A stretch of DNA of 64,000 nucleotides from Flavobacteriaceae bacterium PS02338 (GCA_029959615.1 JASCOD010000001.1:496001-560000), one strand, 5' to 3'. Counted from the first letter of the stretch, positions 43,255 through 52,236 are shown. Translations and numbers: made by a program. The notes: generated by a model from the letters alone, not told the origin.

Positions 43255-43304
43255 TGAGACTGCTTTCCCGTATTTCGGGATAAACTGTGCCTCGCAGTGA
43301 CGAC
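43255..43304. repeat. REP-like element, family GTCACTGCGAGG...CAGTCTCA
   Basis: On the minus strand this reads GTCACTGCGAGGCACAG, then GGGAAAGCAGTCTCA. An internal CCCGTATTTCGGG hairpin is also present. The pattern is close to intergenic repeats of the type GTCATTGCGAGG...AAGCAATCTC found in many bacteria. It lies in the gap between the AddA-like and membrane-protein genes. Confidence 0.6.
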
Positions 43305-43309
43305 CTTGA

Positions 43310-46300
43310 TTAAACCTCCCTTAATTCTTGCTTAACGGCATAAAACAGATAGCTTTTTACTTTACCAAAACCCATCTGTGTTAGCAAATCCTTGTAGTTT
43401 AAAATCTGCTCGATGTGTTGGTCTGTTTGTTCTAACGTAAATTTGTAGTCGATAATGGTTACGCCATCTGCATGCACCACAATCCTATCAGGGCGATGCA
43501 ATTTTCCGTCTGCATCGATGATATTTTTCTCGATAATATTTTCTGTGGATTGTGCTAAAATTGCTTTCAATTCTGGATGGTTCAGCACTTCCATCACACC
43601 GTCTTTCAATCCATCAAATTCATCCTTCGCAATTACACCTGAGAGCAGCATTTCGTTCAAGCAATCTTCCACTTCTTGCGCTGTAGTGGCATTTGCCAAA
43701 ACTTCGTGTTTTATAGAACCAACCCGACCAGACTGCTCAATGTTGAGCACATGTTGTAAATGTTTTTCTTGTGAAGGTACATACAAAGCCGACAAACGAT
43801 TGGTCGTTGGATATTCTTCCAATTCGAAACCATTATTGTCTTCGGCTTTTGCAGGTTCAATTACATCTGCTATAATCTCATATCGCTTGGTGGCTTCAAA
43901 GCCCTCTTCTTCGCCAACATTTAACTGACTAATTACCTGTGCCAAAGCATCGCCAACCGAAGTGATATTCGAAGCATCTTTCTTTTCCATTACCGATAGG
44001 TACAGATAATCCTTAGACCTTGTTGTGGCTACATAAAGCATATTCAAAGCATCTAAATTACTATCTAACACTTCTTTATAATAGGCTTTGGCAACACTCG
44101 AATTACTCAAATCGTCTTCAAATTTTAGCGGAATTCCACCTAGTTCTTTATACGCAGTTTCGGCAGCCGAAACCCAAAAAATAGAATTGACTTTAGTCTT
44201 TAAATCCCAGTTACAAAAGGGCACAAAAACCGCTCTAAATGCCAATCCCTTTGATTTATGGATAGTAATAATTTGCACAGCATCAGCTTCGTCTGGCGAT
44301 GGCAGCGATTTTTTCACGCCATCTTCATCCCACCAAGTCAAGAAATTAACGATACCTTTTTCGCCCATTCGAGTTGCATTGGCAACTAAATCCCTAAAAG
44401 CTAATAAGTAAGGGATATGTTGTTTCAAGCCTGCAACACCATAAGCTTCTATCAGGTTTTCTACCAGTTCTATCAATGGTAACTGCATCCAGTTTTGCCA
44501 ATTTTCGCAGAGCGATTTCGGAAGCAATGCAGACAAATCGGTCAAAGATTTTCCTGTTAAGCCCAAGTAAGCTGTAGGCGATATTTCTTTAGCATGCAAA
44601 CGATGATAGAGCGAAATGCAATTGGCTTTGTAAAGCGCTGTTTGCTTGTCTATTCCTACTAAGATTTTAAGCGTATTGATAATCAAATCAATTGCATTAT
44701 TATTGGCTATCATTAAAGCTTCGCCAGATAAAACTGGGATGTTTTGCTCCATTAAACGCGTTACACAAAGCATCGCCTCGAAGTTAGAGCGAACCAAAAT
44801 GGCTATATCTTTAGCCTGATAAGCTTTCTCCGTTTGTAGCACTTTGATTTCTTCAATCACATCTTGCAGAGCGATTTCCCTGTAAACTGTTTCTGTAAAA
44901 CGTTCTTCCGCTCGCTCTTCACTCACATCGGCTTTGCCAAAACGCTTAACTTTGATGGTACCACCTGATTTAGTAAATGGCGATAAATTCTGTTTCGCTT
45001 TTCCGTAAACCGAGGTGACAATATCGCTGTAACCATTTTCGTCCCACCATTCCAGTAACTCATCTGATTTTTCGGTAACGCTGGTGTTCAACTGGTTTTG
45101 CACCACCAAGGGCAGCGCTTGGTACAGATAATTATTAAAAGTGATGATATTTTCGGTGCTTCGGTAATTTTCTTCTAGATTCTCATCCAGCACATTATGC
45201 TCGCCAATTTCGTGTTTGGCTTGTTGATGCAGGATATTCCAATCGCCGTTACGCCAGCGGTAAATAGATTGCTTGGTATCGCCAACAATTAAATTATCGA
45301 TGTGTTTTTGACTTGGCGAAGCAATGGCATTGGATAAAATTGACCGAAAACTTTTCCATTGGTTAACGGAAGTATCCTGAAACTCGTCGAACAAGAAGTT
45401 ACGGTACTTGCTACCCACTTTCTCCCAAATAAAGGACGGATTATCTCCAGCGTCATCGGTAATTCCGGTAATTAATTTTTGTGCATCGCTGATGAGCAAA
45501 TTGTCGTTTTCGTTACGATAATCGCTCAATAAAACAGCTACCTCTTGCATTAAACGCAAATAATAAAGGTTTTTATTAAACGCAATTGATAAGCTATAAG
45601 TTGCTAAATTTTGCTCATGATAAGTCTTGATATTGCCCAATTGAACATTCAATTCGCTATAAAAAGCTGGCAGATCAACGCCTTTTTGAAACCATTCATC
45701 CGGCTCATCAATGAGTTTAAATACCGCATCTAACTTTGAAAAATCTCCATCCGAAATGTTGCGAACTTTCAGCAATCCGTTTCTAGATTTTCCTTTGAGT
45801 TGCTCTACTAAAATGCCGTGATTTTCGAAAACTTGCCAGGCTGAGGAACCCAACTCTTTCAATCTATTTTGAAATTGATTGATTTCTGCTTTAGTAACGC
45901 TGATGTAGTTTTTGAAAAGTTCATCTAAACTCGACAAACCCAATGCATTAATTGCAGTTTCAAAAACCTCGTAACTATCTTTAAAAACCTCGCTAATTAA
46001 GTTAACAAGCTCAGATTTGTAATTCCAGCTTTTGTTCTCGCCAATGCGTTCTAAAGCCAAATTAATAATCCATTGTAATAATTGTTGGTTATGGTTTAAA
46101 CTTTCATCTAGTTTCTGTACCAACTCATCTTTTACCTTGTCGTAGTTCATCTCCAAGGTGTAATCAGCATTTAAGCCTAACTCAAAAGCAAATCCACGGA
46201 TTACCTTTTGTACAAAGCCATCAATGGTACTCACTGCAAAGCGACTGTAATCATGAAGGATTTTACGATAGACCTTGTCCGCTTTGAGCCTTAGGCTTTC

Positions 46301-46564
46301 AGCATCAAGTTCAGCATGTGCAGCCAAAACAATCACTCTGTAATCCTCAATTTTCTTCGAAGCATCGCCCATGGCAAAGCCTTTGAGTACTTCGAGGATA
46401 CGGGTTTTCATCTCTTCGGTAGCCTTGTTGGTAAAGGTTACCGCTAAAATTTCCCGATATTTATTATCGCCACTAAAAAGTAACGTTAAATAGTGCGCCG
46501 TCAAGCTGAAGGTTTTTCCCGAACCCGCCGACGCTTGTAATATTTTGAGTGGTTTTACAGCCAT
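43310..46564 (-). CDS. AddA-like UvrD-type helicase with nuclease domain
   Basis: This 1084-residue protein has the SF1 helicase motifs: Walker A QASAGSGKTFSLT (residues 10-22), motif Ia VTFTNKATEEMK, Walker B LFDEFQDTS, motif III DTKQSIYRWRNGD, and QIITIHKSKGLAF. The C-terminal PD-(D/E)XK nuclease has GSIKHEVL, HRPDRIVVHADGVTIIDYKF. It should unwind and cut DNA from double-strand ends before RecA loading. It pairs with the AddB-like gene, with the small membrane protein between them. The gene order, nuclease before helicase in coordinates, places the AddA-like gene first on the transcript. Confidence 0.88.
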   Translation of the reverse strand: MAVKPLKILQASAGSGKTFSLTAHYLTLLFSGDNKYREILAVTFTNKATEEMKTRILEVLKGFAMGDASKKIEDYRVIVLAAHAELDAESLRLKADKVYRKILHDYSRFAVSTIDGFVQKVIRGFAFELGLNADYTLEMNYDKVKDELVQKLDESLNHNQQLLQWIINLALERIGENKSWNYKSELVNLISEVFKDSYEVFETAINALGLSSLDELFKNYISVTKAEINQFQNRLKELGSSAWQVFENHGILVEQLKGKSRNGLLKVRNISDGDFSKLDAVFKLIDEPDEWFQKGVDLPAFYSELNVQLGNIKTYHEQNLATYSLSIAFNKNLYYLRLMQEVAVLLSDYRNENDNLLISDAQKLITGITDDAGDNPSFIWEKVGSKYRNFLFDEFQDTSVNQWKSFRSILSNAIASPSQKHIDNLIVGDTKQSIYRWRNGDWNILHQQAKHEIGEHNVLDENLEENYRSTENIITFNNYLYQALPLVVQNQLNTSVTEKSDELLEWWDENGYSDIVTSVYGKAKQNLSPFTKSGGTIKVKRFGKADVSEERAEERFTETVYREIALQDVIEEIKVLQTEKAYQAKDIAILVRSNFEAMLCVTRLMEQNIPVLSGEALMIANNNAIDLIINTLKILVGIDKQTALYKANCISLYHRLHAKEISPTAYLGLTGKSLTDLSALLPKSLCENWQNWMQLPLIELVENLIEAYGVAGLKQHIPYLLAFRDLVANATRMGEKGIVNFLTWWDEDGVKKSLPSPDEADAVQIITIHKSKGLAFRAVFVPFCNWDLKTKVNSIFWVSAAETAYKELGGIPLKFEDDLSNSSVAKAYYKEVLDSNLDALNMLYVATTRSKDYLYLSVMEKKDASNITSVGDALAQVISQLNVGEEEGFEATKRYEIIADVIEPAKAEDNNGFELEEYPTTNRLSALYVPSQEKHLQHVLNIEQSGRVGSIKHEVLANATTAQEVEDCLNEMLLSGVIAKDEFDGLKDGVMEVLNHPELKAILAQSTENIIEKNIIDADGKLHRPDRIVVHADGVTIIDYKFTLEQTDQHIEQILNYKDLLTQMGFGKVKSYLFYAVKQELREV

Positions 46565-46600
46565 GAAGTGAAGTTAACCAAACTCCACCAATCAACAAAC

Positions 46601-47071
46601 TTATTGAAAAGCTTTAGGCTGGTCTTCTTTGCACCATTCTGCCCAAGAAGTTGGGGTTTCGTACAAGCGGATGGCATGCAAAATAAAGCCATCATGCTCA
46701 AAAGCATTCTGCAAACTGAACTTCATATCTAACAATAAATTTTCACAAGTTGGCTGAAATGCAACAAAGTATACTTTTTCAGAAATGGCGTAACAGCTAG
46801 CTCGTAAAGATGCGGGAACCGCTTCGTTGAGTACTAAGGCATGATCGTATTTATCGATGATTTTTTCTGCTACAATTTTCTTTAGCTGACCAAAATCTAT
46901 CAACATTCCGCATTTTACATTTTGAGGATCTTGATTTGCATATCCCGAAACGGTAACCTGTAAACGGTAAGTATGCCCGTGAATATTTTTGCAAGGCCCA
47001 TCATAATTAAAAAGCGCATGCGCCATGTCGAAAGTAAACTCTTTTGTAACTCTTATCATCTCGTTTTGCAT
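46601..47071 (-). CDS. queD: 6-carboxytetrahydropterin synthase (QueD-like)
   Basis: This 156-residue protein of the PTPS family has FTFDMAHALFNYDGPCKNIHGHTY, in which the His residues bind zinc and the Cys is catalytic. LIDFGQLKKIV and YDHALVLNE follow. QueD makes 6-carboxytetrahydropterin for queuosine and other deazapurines. The C-terminus (RLYETPTSWAEW) has the expected Glu-Thr-Pro segment. queC, queE and queF are not in the window. It lies 36 bases before the AddA-like gene. Confidence 0.85.
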   Translation of the reverse strand: MQNEMIRVTKEFTFDMAHALFNYDGPCKNIHGHTYRLQVTVSGYANQDPQNVKCGMLIDFGQLKKIVAEKIIDKYDHALVLNEAVPASLRASCYAISEKVYFVAFQPTCENLLLDMKFSLQNAFEHDGFILHAIRLYETPTSWAEWCKEDQPKAFQ

Positions 47072-47147
47072 GACACTAAATTAGTTCAGGCAAAGTCCAA
47101 GAAAAATGAGCTCTATCAGAAATAAAAGTTATCTAAAGCAAAGCGAA

Positions 47148-47951
47148 TTAATATTTCTTTGGTTCTTTTTTCTTCGACTTGGCGATTGACTTTTTACTGA
47201 TACGTTCAGGACGTTTTTCGATATCCACTTTATAGCCCAACAAATCTCTAATCACAACCGAGGCGCAAGCTCCTCCGAAAGCTGCTGGCAAATAAGAAAT
47301 AGTCCCATAAGCCGACCTTTTAAAGTTGGAGCCGTCGGTCATTATTAGCGACTCTTTCATGGTCTCTTCAATAGAAAAAACAGCTTTGACGGTACTTGCA
47401 TTACCTAATTTTTTCAAACGTTTACGAACATATTGTGCAAAAACGCATTGATAGGTATCTGGAAGATAGGTAGTTCTTAGTTTGGTCGGGTCTAATTTCC
47501 CACCAGCACCCATAGAACTCACTATCGGAAGGTTAAACTGTAGTGCAGTGGATAGCAAGGTTACTTTTGGCGTGATACTGTCTATACAATCCATCACGTA
47601 ATCGAATTTTGTCGTTAATATTTCCCTACATCTTTGCGGAGTTAAGAAATCTTGCACCACATGCAGTTTCAGCTCTGGATTAATGGACAACAAACGCTCT
47701 TTCATAATTTCGGCCTTGCTAACTCCGTGGTTAGTTGCTAATGCCGGCAATTGTCTGTTCCTATTACTTGGATCAACTACGTCGCCATCTACAATGGTCA
47801 TTTCGCCAACACCAGAGCGACAAATAAATTCTGCGGCAAACGAACCTACACCTCCCAATCCAATCACCAATACATGTTTTTGTTGCAACAGTTCAATTCC
47901 TTCGTTGCCCACCAATAACGCCGAACGCGATAACCAAGCTAAATCAGACAT
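47148..47951 (-). CDS. tcdA: tRNA threonylcarbamoyladenosine dehydratase-like ThiF-family protein
   Basis: This 267-residue E1-like protein has the ATP/NAD site GLGGVGSFAAEFICRSGVG (residues about 31-49) and VDGDVVDPSNRNRQLPA. VSSMGAGGKLDPTKLRTTYLPD and the late SYLPAAFGGACASVVIRDLLGY follow. These match TcdA (CsdL), which cyclises t6A to ct6A in tRNAs. The C-terminus is a short Lys-rich tail. It starts with ATG 47951, and the heptad array at 47959-48037 lies just before it. Confidence 0.8.
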   Translation of the reverse strand: MSDLAWLSRSALLVGNEGIELLQQKHVLVIGLGGVGSFAAEFICRSGVGEMTIVDGDVVDPSNRNRQLPALATNHGVSKAEIMKERLLSINPELKLHVVQDFLTPQRCREILTTKFDYVMDCIDSITPKVTLLSTALQFNLPIVSSMGAGGKLDPTKLRTTYLPDTYQCVFAQYVRKRLKKLGNASTVKAVFSIEETMKESLIMTDGSNFKRSAYGTISYLPAAFGGACASVVIRDLLGYKVDIEKRPERISKKSIAKSKKKEPKKY

Positions 47952-47958
47952 TTTAAAT

Positions 47959-48037
47959 TAAAGTTACGGGTTGCCAGTTAAATTTTACGAGTTTAATAGG
48001 CTACTTGTCTAACAACTTTTAACTCGTAACCCGCAAC
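47959..48037. repeat. Heptad arrays with inverted arms between tcdA and tatD
   Basis: The left arm has TAAAGTT, ACGGGTT, GCCAGTT, AAATTTT and ACGAGTT (47959-47993). The right arm has AACTTTT, AACTCGT and AACCCGC (48014-48034). Segments such as TTACGAGTT and AACTCGTAA pair across the centre. The whole gap is only 90 bases. Confidence 0.75.
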
Positions 48038-48041
48038 AATT

Positions 48042-48701
48042 TTACAACAACCCCATTTTCTTCCAATTCGCAAAAATAATATCTTTCAGTTCATCCAATG
48101 AGATTTTTTTTATTTCGGCCACTTTGATATAAATATCTTGAATATCAACCTCCGATTCGTCTGTTTCTAGAAAGAATGGTTGGTCTATTTTTTCTAAGGC
48201 AAAGACCACTTCTTCAGATTTTAAAATCGCGGCGCCGAATGACAAACAAAAACCTTGATTAATAAGCTGTTGTGCCATTTCATGCTTTTTATTAAAGCCA
48301 TGTATAATCATTGGAACGCTAGGCTGTAAACGTTTTTTCAACGCAATCAATTCATCGAAAGCTTTTACACAATGCAGAATTAATGGTTTTTGCAATTCTT
48401 CTGCTAAGGTAACTTGAGCTTCCAACATTTGTAGTTGGCTTTCCATTGTTTCGCCTTTCAGCTTATCCAAACCACACTCGCCGATTAGCTTTACATTTTC
48501 TTGCCGAGCCAAAACGCTTAAATATTTCATGTTTTTAGGTAATTCCTCCAACTTCCCATACCAAGGATGAATGCCAATGGAAATAGGCTTGATCTTAGGC
48601 ATGGCCAAAAAAGTGCTTTCGCTTAAAGAAAGACTTTGGATGGCAACCACTTCTTGCTCTTGTTTAGTTTGATGGGTATGGATATCTAGAAACATGCTCA
48701 T
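48042..48701 (-). CDS. TatD-family hydrolase (short form)
   Basis: This 219-residue protein has the TatD motifs DIHTHQT, GECGLDKLKG and LHCVKAFDEL, plus FLETDESE, in which His, Glu and Asp bind two metals. It is shorter than the usual 250-265 residues. TatD-like enzymes are metal-dependent DNases or deaminase-type hydrolases, and this one's substrate is not known. A -7 box (TATCTTTG) lies six bases before the ATG, so the message may be leaderless, with a second ATG at 48695. Confidence 0.75.
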   Translation of the reverse strand: MSMFLDIHTHQTKQEQEVVAIQSLSLSESTFLAMPKIKPISIGIHPWYGKLEELPKNMKYLSVLARQENVKLIGECGLDKLKGETMESQLQMLEAQVTLAEELQKPLILHCVKAFDELIALKKRLQPSVPMIIHGFNKKHEMAQQLINQGFCLSFGAAILKSEEVVFALEKIDQPFFLETDESEVDIQDIYIKVAEIKKISLDELKDIIFANWKKMGLL

Positions 48702-48707
48702 TTACTG

Positions 48708-48715
48708 CAAAGATA
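48708..48715 (-). promoter_or_regulatory. -7 box (TATCTTTG) six bases before the tatD-like gene
   Basis: Minus-strand TATCTTTG fits the TAnnTTTG consensus exactly. A TTTTTG run at 48731-48736 could be a -33 element, though its spacing of 15 bases is short. Confidence 0.55.
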
Positions 48716-48774
48716 AACAAATGAGCATTGCAAAAATTTACTCTACAAAAACAGTAGTCTATTCTTGAAAGGTG

Positions 48775-48782
48775 TATATTTG
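48775..48782 (+). promoter_or_regulatory. -7 box (TATATTTG) before the thioredoxin-like gene
   Basis: TATATTTG fits TAnnTTTG and lies 28 bases before the ATG at 48811. It is divergent from the tatD box 60 bases away, so the two genes share a small promoter region. Confidence 0.5.
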
Positions 48783-48810
48783 TAGCACTTATTATTTATC
48801 TTAATTTAAA

Positions 48811-49323
48811 ATGATGAAGAGATTTCTGTTTCTTTTGATAACCATGAGCGTTGGTGTGGCGGGCTTTTCGCAAACTCAACCACAAAAAAATGAGAGTGCT
48901 GGCGTTAAAATTTATAATCCTACGGCAAATGCCCAAGCAGATATTGATGCTGCAGCAGCGAAAGCCAAAAAAGAAAACAAACATGTTTTTGTACAAGTTG
49001 GTGGCAATTGGTGCGTTTGGTGTATCCGTTTTCATAATCTGGTAGAAGAAACTCCTGAATTGAAAAACTATCTAAACAACAACTTTGAAACTGTCTTGGT
49101 AAATTACAGTTCAGAAAATAAAAACGAAGCAGTATTAAAGAAACTTAAAAACCCAGGTCGTTTTGGATTCCCCGTATTCTTAATTTTAGATGGAAATGGT
49201 GAAGTTCTACATATCCAAAATTCAGGCTATCTGGAAGAGGGAAAAGGTCACAGCGTGAAGCTAATTACAGATTTTTTAAAGAACTGGACTTATAACGCAG
49301 TAAACCCAAATTTGACAAAATAA
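48811..49323 (+). CDS. Periplasmic thioredoxin-like protein
   Basis: This 170-residue protein has a signal peptide (MMKRFLFLLITMSVGVAGFS), then a thioredoxin-fold domain with the redox motif WCVWCIRF (C-V-W-C). VEETPELKNYLNN and FPVFLILDGNGEVLHIQ follow. CVWC replaces the usual CGPC, which would change its redox potential. It probably acts on disulfides in the periplasm. It converges with the GH3 gene, and a bidirectional hairpin sits between them. Confidence 0.85.
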   Translation: MMKRFLFLLITMSVGVAGFSQTQPQKNESAGVKIYNPTANAQADIDAAAAKAKKENKHVFVQVGGNWCVWCIRFHNLVEETPELKNYLNNNFETVLVNYSSENKNEAVLKKLKNPGRFGFPVFLILDGNGEVLHIQNSGYLEEGKGHSVKLITDFLKNWTYNAVNPNLTK

Positions 49324-49324
49324 A

Positions 49325-49353
49325 AAAGTCCCGAAAGATTATTTCGGGACTTT
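49325..49353 (+). terminator. Bidirectional terminator between thioredoxin-like and GH3 genes
   Basis: An AAAGTCCCGAAA/TTTCGGGACTTT hairpin lies one base after the thioredoxin stop and 18 bases after the GH3 stop. Both flanks are A/T-rich, so it can end both transcripts. Confidence 0.85.
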
Positions 49354-49370
49354 ACTTTTATAAGTCTATT

Positions 49371-51077
49371 CTATAATCCGTCTCCATATTTGAAGATATC
49401 ACTTACCGAAACAGGCAATTTACCGGTTGGCAATAATTTCTTAGTAAAAACTGAAGCCGCTGCTTTTTGCATAAAATCTTCTTTCTGATAAGCCACCACG
49501 ATAGACCTAGCCATTTCAATTCCTGGTAAGTTTGCCAAGTTGTATGGATTTGCAAAGAAAGCCACCATCGCATTTCTAGCGGACAAGGTGGTAATTAAGT
49601 CTTTCGCATCTTTACCTAAAGGGATGTTATTTCCAGGACGAGTTCTGGTATCTACGATAGCTAACACAATTTGATCATCGTCTTTAATCTGCTTGATGAT
49701 ACCGGCAATGGTAGCTGCATTTGCATTTTTATCTACATTAAAAGCAAGCGAGTTTTTGTAAGTGCCCACAATTTCATTTTGGAAAGTAGTTGCTTGAGCA
49801 GTTCCAACATTGATAATTACTGTTCTTTTCTTAGGTGTCAAGCTCGAAATTCCATCACGGCTCTTTAACAAAGTCATACTGGCATCAGCCAATTGTTGCA
49901 CCAAAGCTTGACTTTCTGGTCGATTAATATCTTCTACAACATTATTTTCGTCAATCACTGGCTTTACATTTAAACCAGCCCAATACTTAGCAGTTAGCAC
50001 TTTTTTTACACTTTCATCAATGCGTTCCATGCTAATACGCTGGTCTTTGATCGCTTCTTTGATTTTTTTAACCGCTTGTTTAGTATCGTGAGCCAGCTCT
50101 AAAATATCATTTCCAGCAATGAGCCCCATTACTTCAGCCTCGCCATCTTTATAGAATTTAGTTACGCCCTTCATATCCATGGCATCAGAAATAATAAGCC
50201 CTTTAAAGCCCAATTCATTTTTCAGCAAATCGGTAACAATAGGTTTTGATAAAGTCGAAGGCAAGTTTGGTGTAGCATCTAACGAAGGGATATTCATGTG
50301 TGCGATCATCACGCCTGCTGCACCTTTTTTAATCAGCTCTTTAAATGGATAAAGCTCCAGCGTATCTAAACGCTCTTTGGTAAATTTAAGCTGTGGCAAA
50401 TCGTAATGCGAATCTACATCGGTATCACCATGACCTGGAAAATGTTTAATGCTTACCAACAAGCCACCTTCTTGCATGCCTCTCAAATAAGCTGCACTTT
50501 TCTCGGCAACGTTGTATTTATTTTCTCCAAAAGAACGGAAGTTGATTACCGGGTTTTTAGCGTTGTTGTTTACATCAACATCAGGTGCCAAATTCATTTG
50601 TATACCTAGTCTTTTGAAGTCTCTGGCAACTTCCAAACCCATTTTATACAATAATTCTTTGTTTTGCACAGCACCTAGCGCCATTTGGTAAGGATAAGAA
50701 ATGGTACTATCTAAACGCATTCCTAATCCCCACTCTCCATCAATTGAAATAATTAATGGAACTTTTGATTTACTCTGATATTTATTGGTTAAAACCGCTT
50801 GCCTAACCGGACCGCCCTGAAAAAATACAACGCCTCCCAGTTTTTCTCTTTTAATAACTTTCCCAACAGAATCTTGATAAGCTTTACTCAAATTGGTATG
50901 CGCTCTAACAAAAAACAGTTGTGCAATTTTATGCTTTGTACTTAATTTATTGAATACCGAATCTACCCAAATTGGTTGTTGTTTTAATAAATCTAGATAA
51001 GATGGCTGTTGAGCATTGACGTTTCCCACGGCTAAAAGGGAAACTACGCCAAACGCATAAAGAAATTTCTTGTTCAT
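49371..51077 (-). CDS. Glycoside hydrolase family 3 (NagZ-like)
   Basis: This 568-residue protein begins MNKKFLYAFGVVSLLAVGNV, a signal peptide ending VNAQ. The GH3 N-domain has ISIDGEWGLGMRLD, the NagZ-type acid/base motif KHFPGHGDTDVDSH near residue 215, and the nucleophile in LIISDAMDMKGVTK near 297. A GH3 C-domain follows (about 400-568). The His-containing loop argues for N-acetyl-beta-glucosaminidase activity on peptidoglycan or chitin fragments in the periplasm. I chose the ATG at 51077; the frame opening at 51113 adds residues outside the family. Confidence 0.85.
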   Translation of the reverse strand: MNKKFLYAFGVVSLLAVGNVNAQQPSYLDLLKQQPIWVDSVFNKLSTKHKIAQLFFVRAHTNLSKAYQDSVGKVIKREKLGGVVFFQGGPVRQAVLTNKYQSKSKVPLIISIDGEWGLGMRLDSTISYPYQMALGAVQNKELLYKMGLEVARDFKRLGIQMNLAPDVDVNNNAKNPVINFRSFGENKYNVAEKSAAYLRGMQEGGLLVSIKHFPGHGDTDVDSHYDLPQLKFTKERLDTLELYPFKELIKKGAAGVMIAHMNIPSLDATPNLPSTLSKPIVTDLLKNELGFKGLIISDAMDMKGVTKFYKDGEAEVMGLIAGNDILELAHDTKQAVKKIKEAIKDQRISMERIDESVKKVLTAKYWAGLNVKPVIDENNVVEDINRPESQALVQQLADASMTLLKSRDGISSLTPKKRTVIINVGTAQATTFQNEIVGTYKNSLAFNVDKNANAATIAGIIKQIKDDDQIVLAIVDTRTRPGNNIPLGKDAKDLITTLSARNAMVAFFANPYNLANLPGIEMARSIVVAYQKEDFMQKAAASVFTKKLLPTGKLPVSVSDIFKYGDGL

Positions 51078-51473
51078 TTTTGTGTTGAAAATTTTGGTTG
51101 TTCTTCTCTGCAATTGCAGTTTATTGCGGAAAATCTTTTAAAGATGCGTAATCAATTCGTTCTTGCCAATTATTTACCCTACATTTTTATAAAGCGGTGT
51201 AAAAAATACACGACAGGCTGTTTTCCAAACATCATTGTATTAAATTTAATACACTAAATATCTTCTGCCACCATCTTAAAAACTGCTTTGATAAAAAATT
51301 TAACATGCTAAAAATCTGCTTTTTACGCAGTCAGAAAAGGTATTCTTTATAATTCATTAGTTATTCTGTTTTTTCGTTTGGCACATTTATTTGATAGGGA
51401 TTATCCAGAATGACGAAACGGCTTGTTAAAATTTAAACGGCTTTATCATCAAAAAACTTAAAACATAAAAGAA
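51078..51473. other. Gene-free region between GH3 and porin-like genes, with a palindrome
   Basis: I see no gene in these 396 bases. GTATTAAATTTAATAC at 51237-51252 is a perfect 16-base palindrome, placed 160 bases before the GH3 start and 221 before the porin start. It may be an operator, but A/T palindromes also arise by chance. Confidence 0.45.
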
Positions 51474-52097
51474 ATGAAAAAGATACTTATCCTAGCATTA
51501 GGCTTGTTCGTTACGGGTCTTACAGCAAACGCTCAATCAACAGACAGTTTTATTAGATTAGGTATTAAGGGTGGTGCCAACTTTTCGAACATTATTAAAG
51601 ACGATGGCAATAACGATTTTAAAACAAATTACCTAACTGGATTTAATGCTGGTTTAACTTTAGACATTAAATTATTAGAAAATTTAGCCTTTACTCCAGA
51701 GCTTTTATACTCTACCAAAGGTTATAAAACAGAAACCGTTTTCGGCGATTTCACTCAAACTACTCACTTTATAGATGTGCCGATTTTAGCTAGTATTAAA
51801 TTAGCAGAAGGCTTAAATGTAGTTGCTGGTCCACAAGTTTCATTTTTAATGTCTACTAAGAATAAATTTGAAAGTGGATTTGGTACTGCACAACAAGAAA
51901 TTGTAGAAGACGAATCAGATCGTTTCAAAAAAGCGATTGTTGCAGGTGTGATAGGTGCAAGATTTGACCTGAATAACAAAGTTGGAATTTTCGGTCGTTA
52001 TGCCTTAGACTTCCAAAAAACAAATGAAAACGGAGATAGAGTTACTCCAGAGTTTAAGAATCAAGTATTCCAAGTAGGTTTGGGGTTAAAATTCTAG
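51474..52097 (+). CDS. Porin-like outer-membrane beta-barrel protein
   Basis: This 207-residue protein has a signal peptide (MKKILILALGLFVTGLTANA) and then IRLGIKGGANFSNI and FTPELLYSTKGYKTET, the pattern of the OMP_b-brl/PorT-like barrels of Bacteroidota. It has about eight predicted beta-strands and ends in FQVGLGLKF, a typical C-terminal barrel strand. The substrate or binding partner is unknown. A hairpin terminator follows. Confidence 0.85.
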   Translation: MKKILILALGLFVTGLTANAQSTDSFIRLGIKGGANFSNIIKDDGNNDFKTNYLTGFNAGLTLDIKLLENLAFTPELLYSTKGYKTETVFGDFTQTTHFIDVPILASIKLAEGLNVVAGPQVSFLMSTKNKFESGFGTAQQEIVEDESDRFKKAIVAGVIGARFDLNNKVGIFGRYALDFQKTNENGDRVTPEFKNQVFQVGLGLKF

Positions 52098-52124
52098 CCG
52101 ATTGATTGGCTTCAACATAGATCG

Positions 52125-52163
52125 AAACCCCCAATAAGCAAAAGCTTATCGGGGGTTTTTCTT
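52125..52163 (+). terminator. Rho-independent terminator after the porin-like gene
   Basis: AAACCCCCAATAAGC pairs with GCTTATCGGGGGTTT (one A-C mismatch) around an AAAA loop at 52125-52158, followed by T residues. Confidence 0.85.
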
Positions 52164-52236
52164 TTTAATAAAAACTAAATTGGGAGTTAGAGGTTATTCT
52201 TATAAATCTATTTTTAATCACTTAAATTATAAAACG

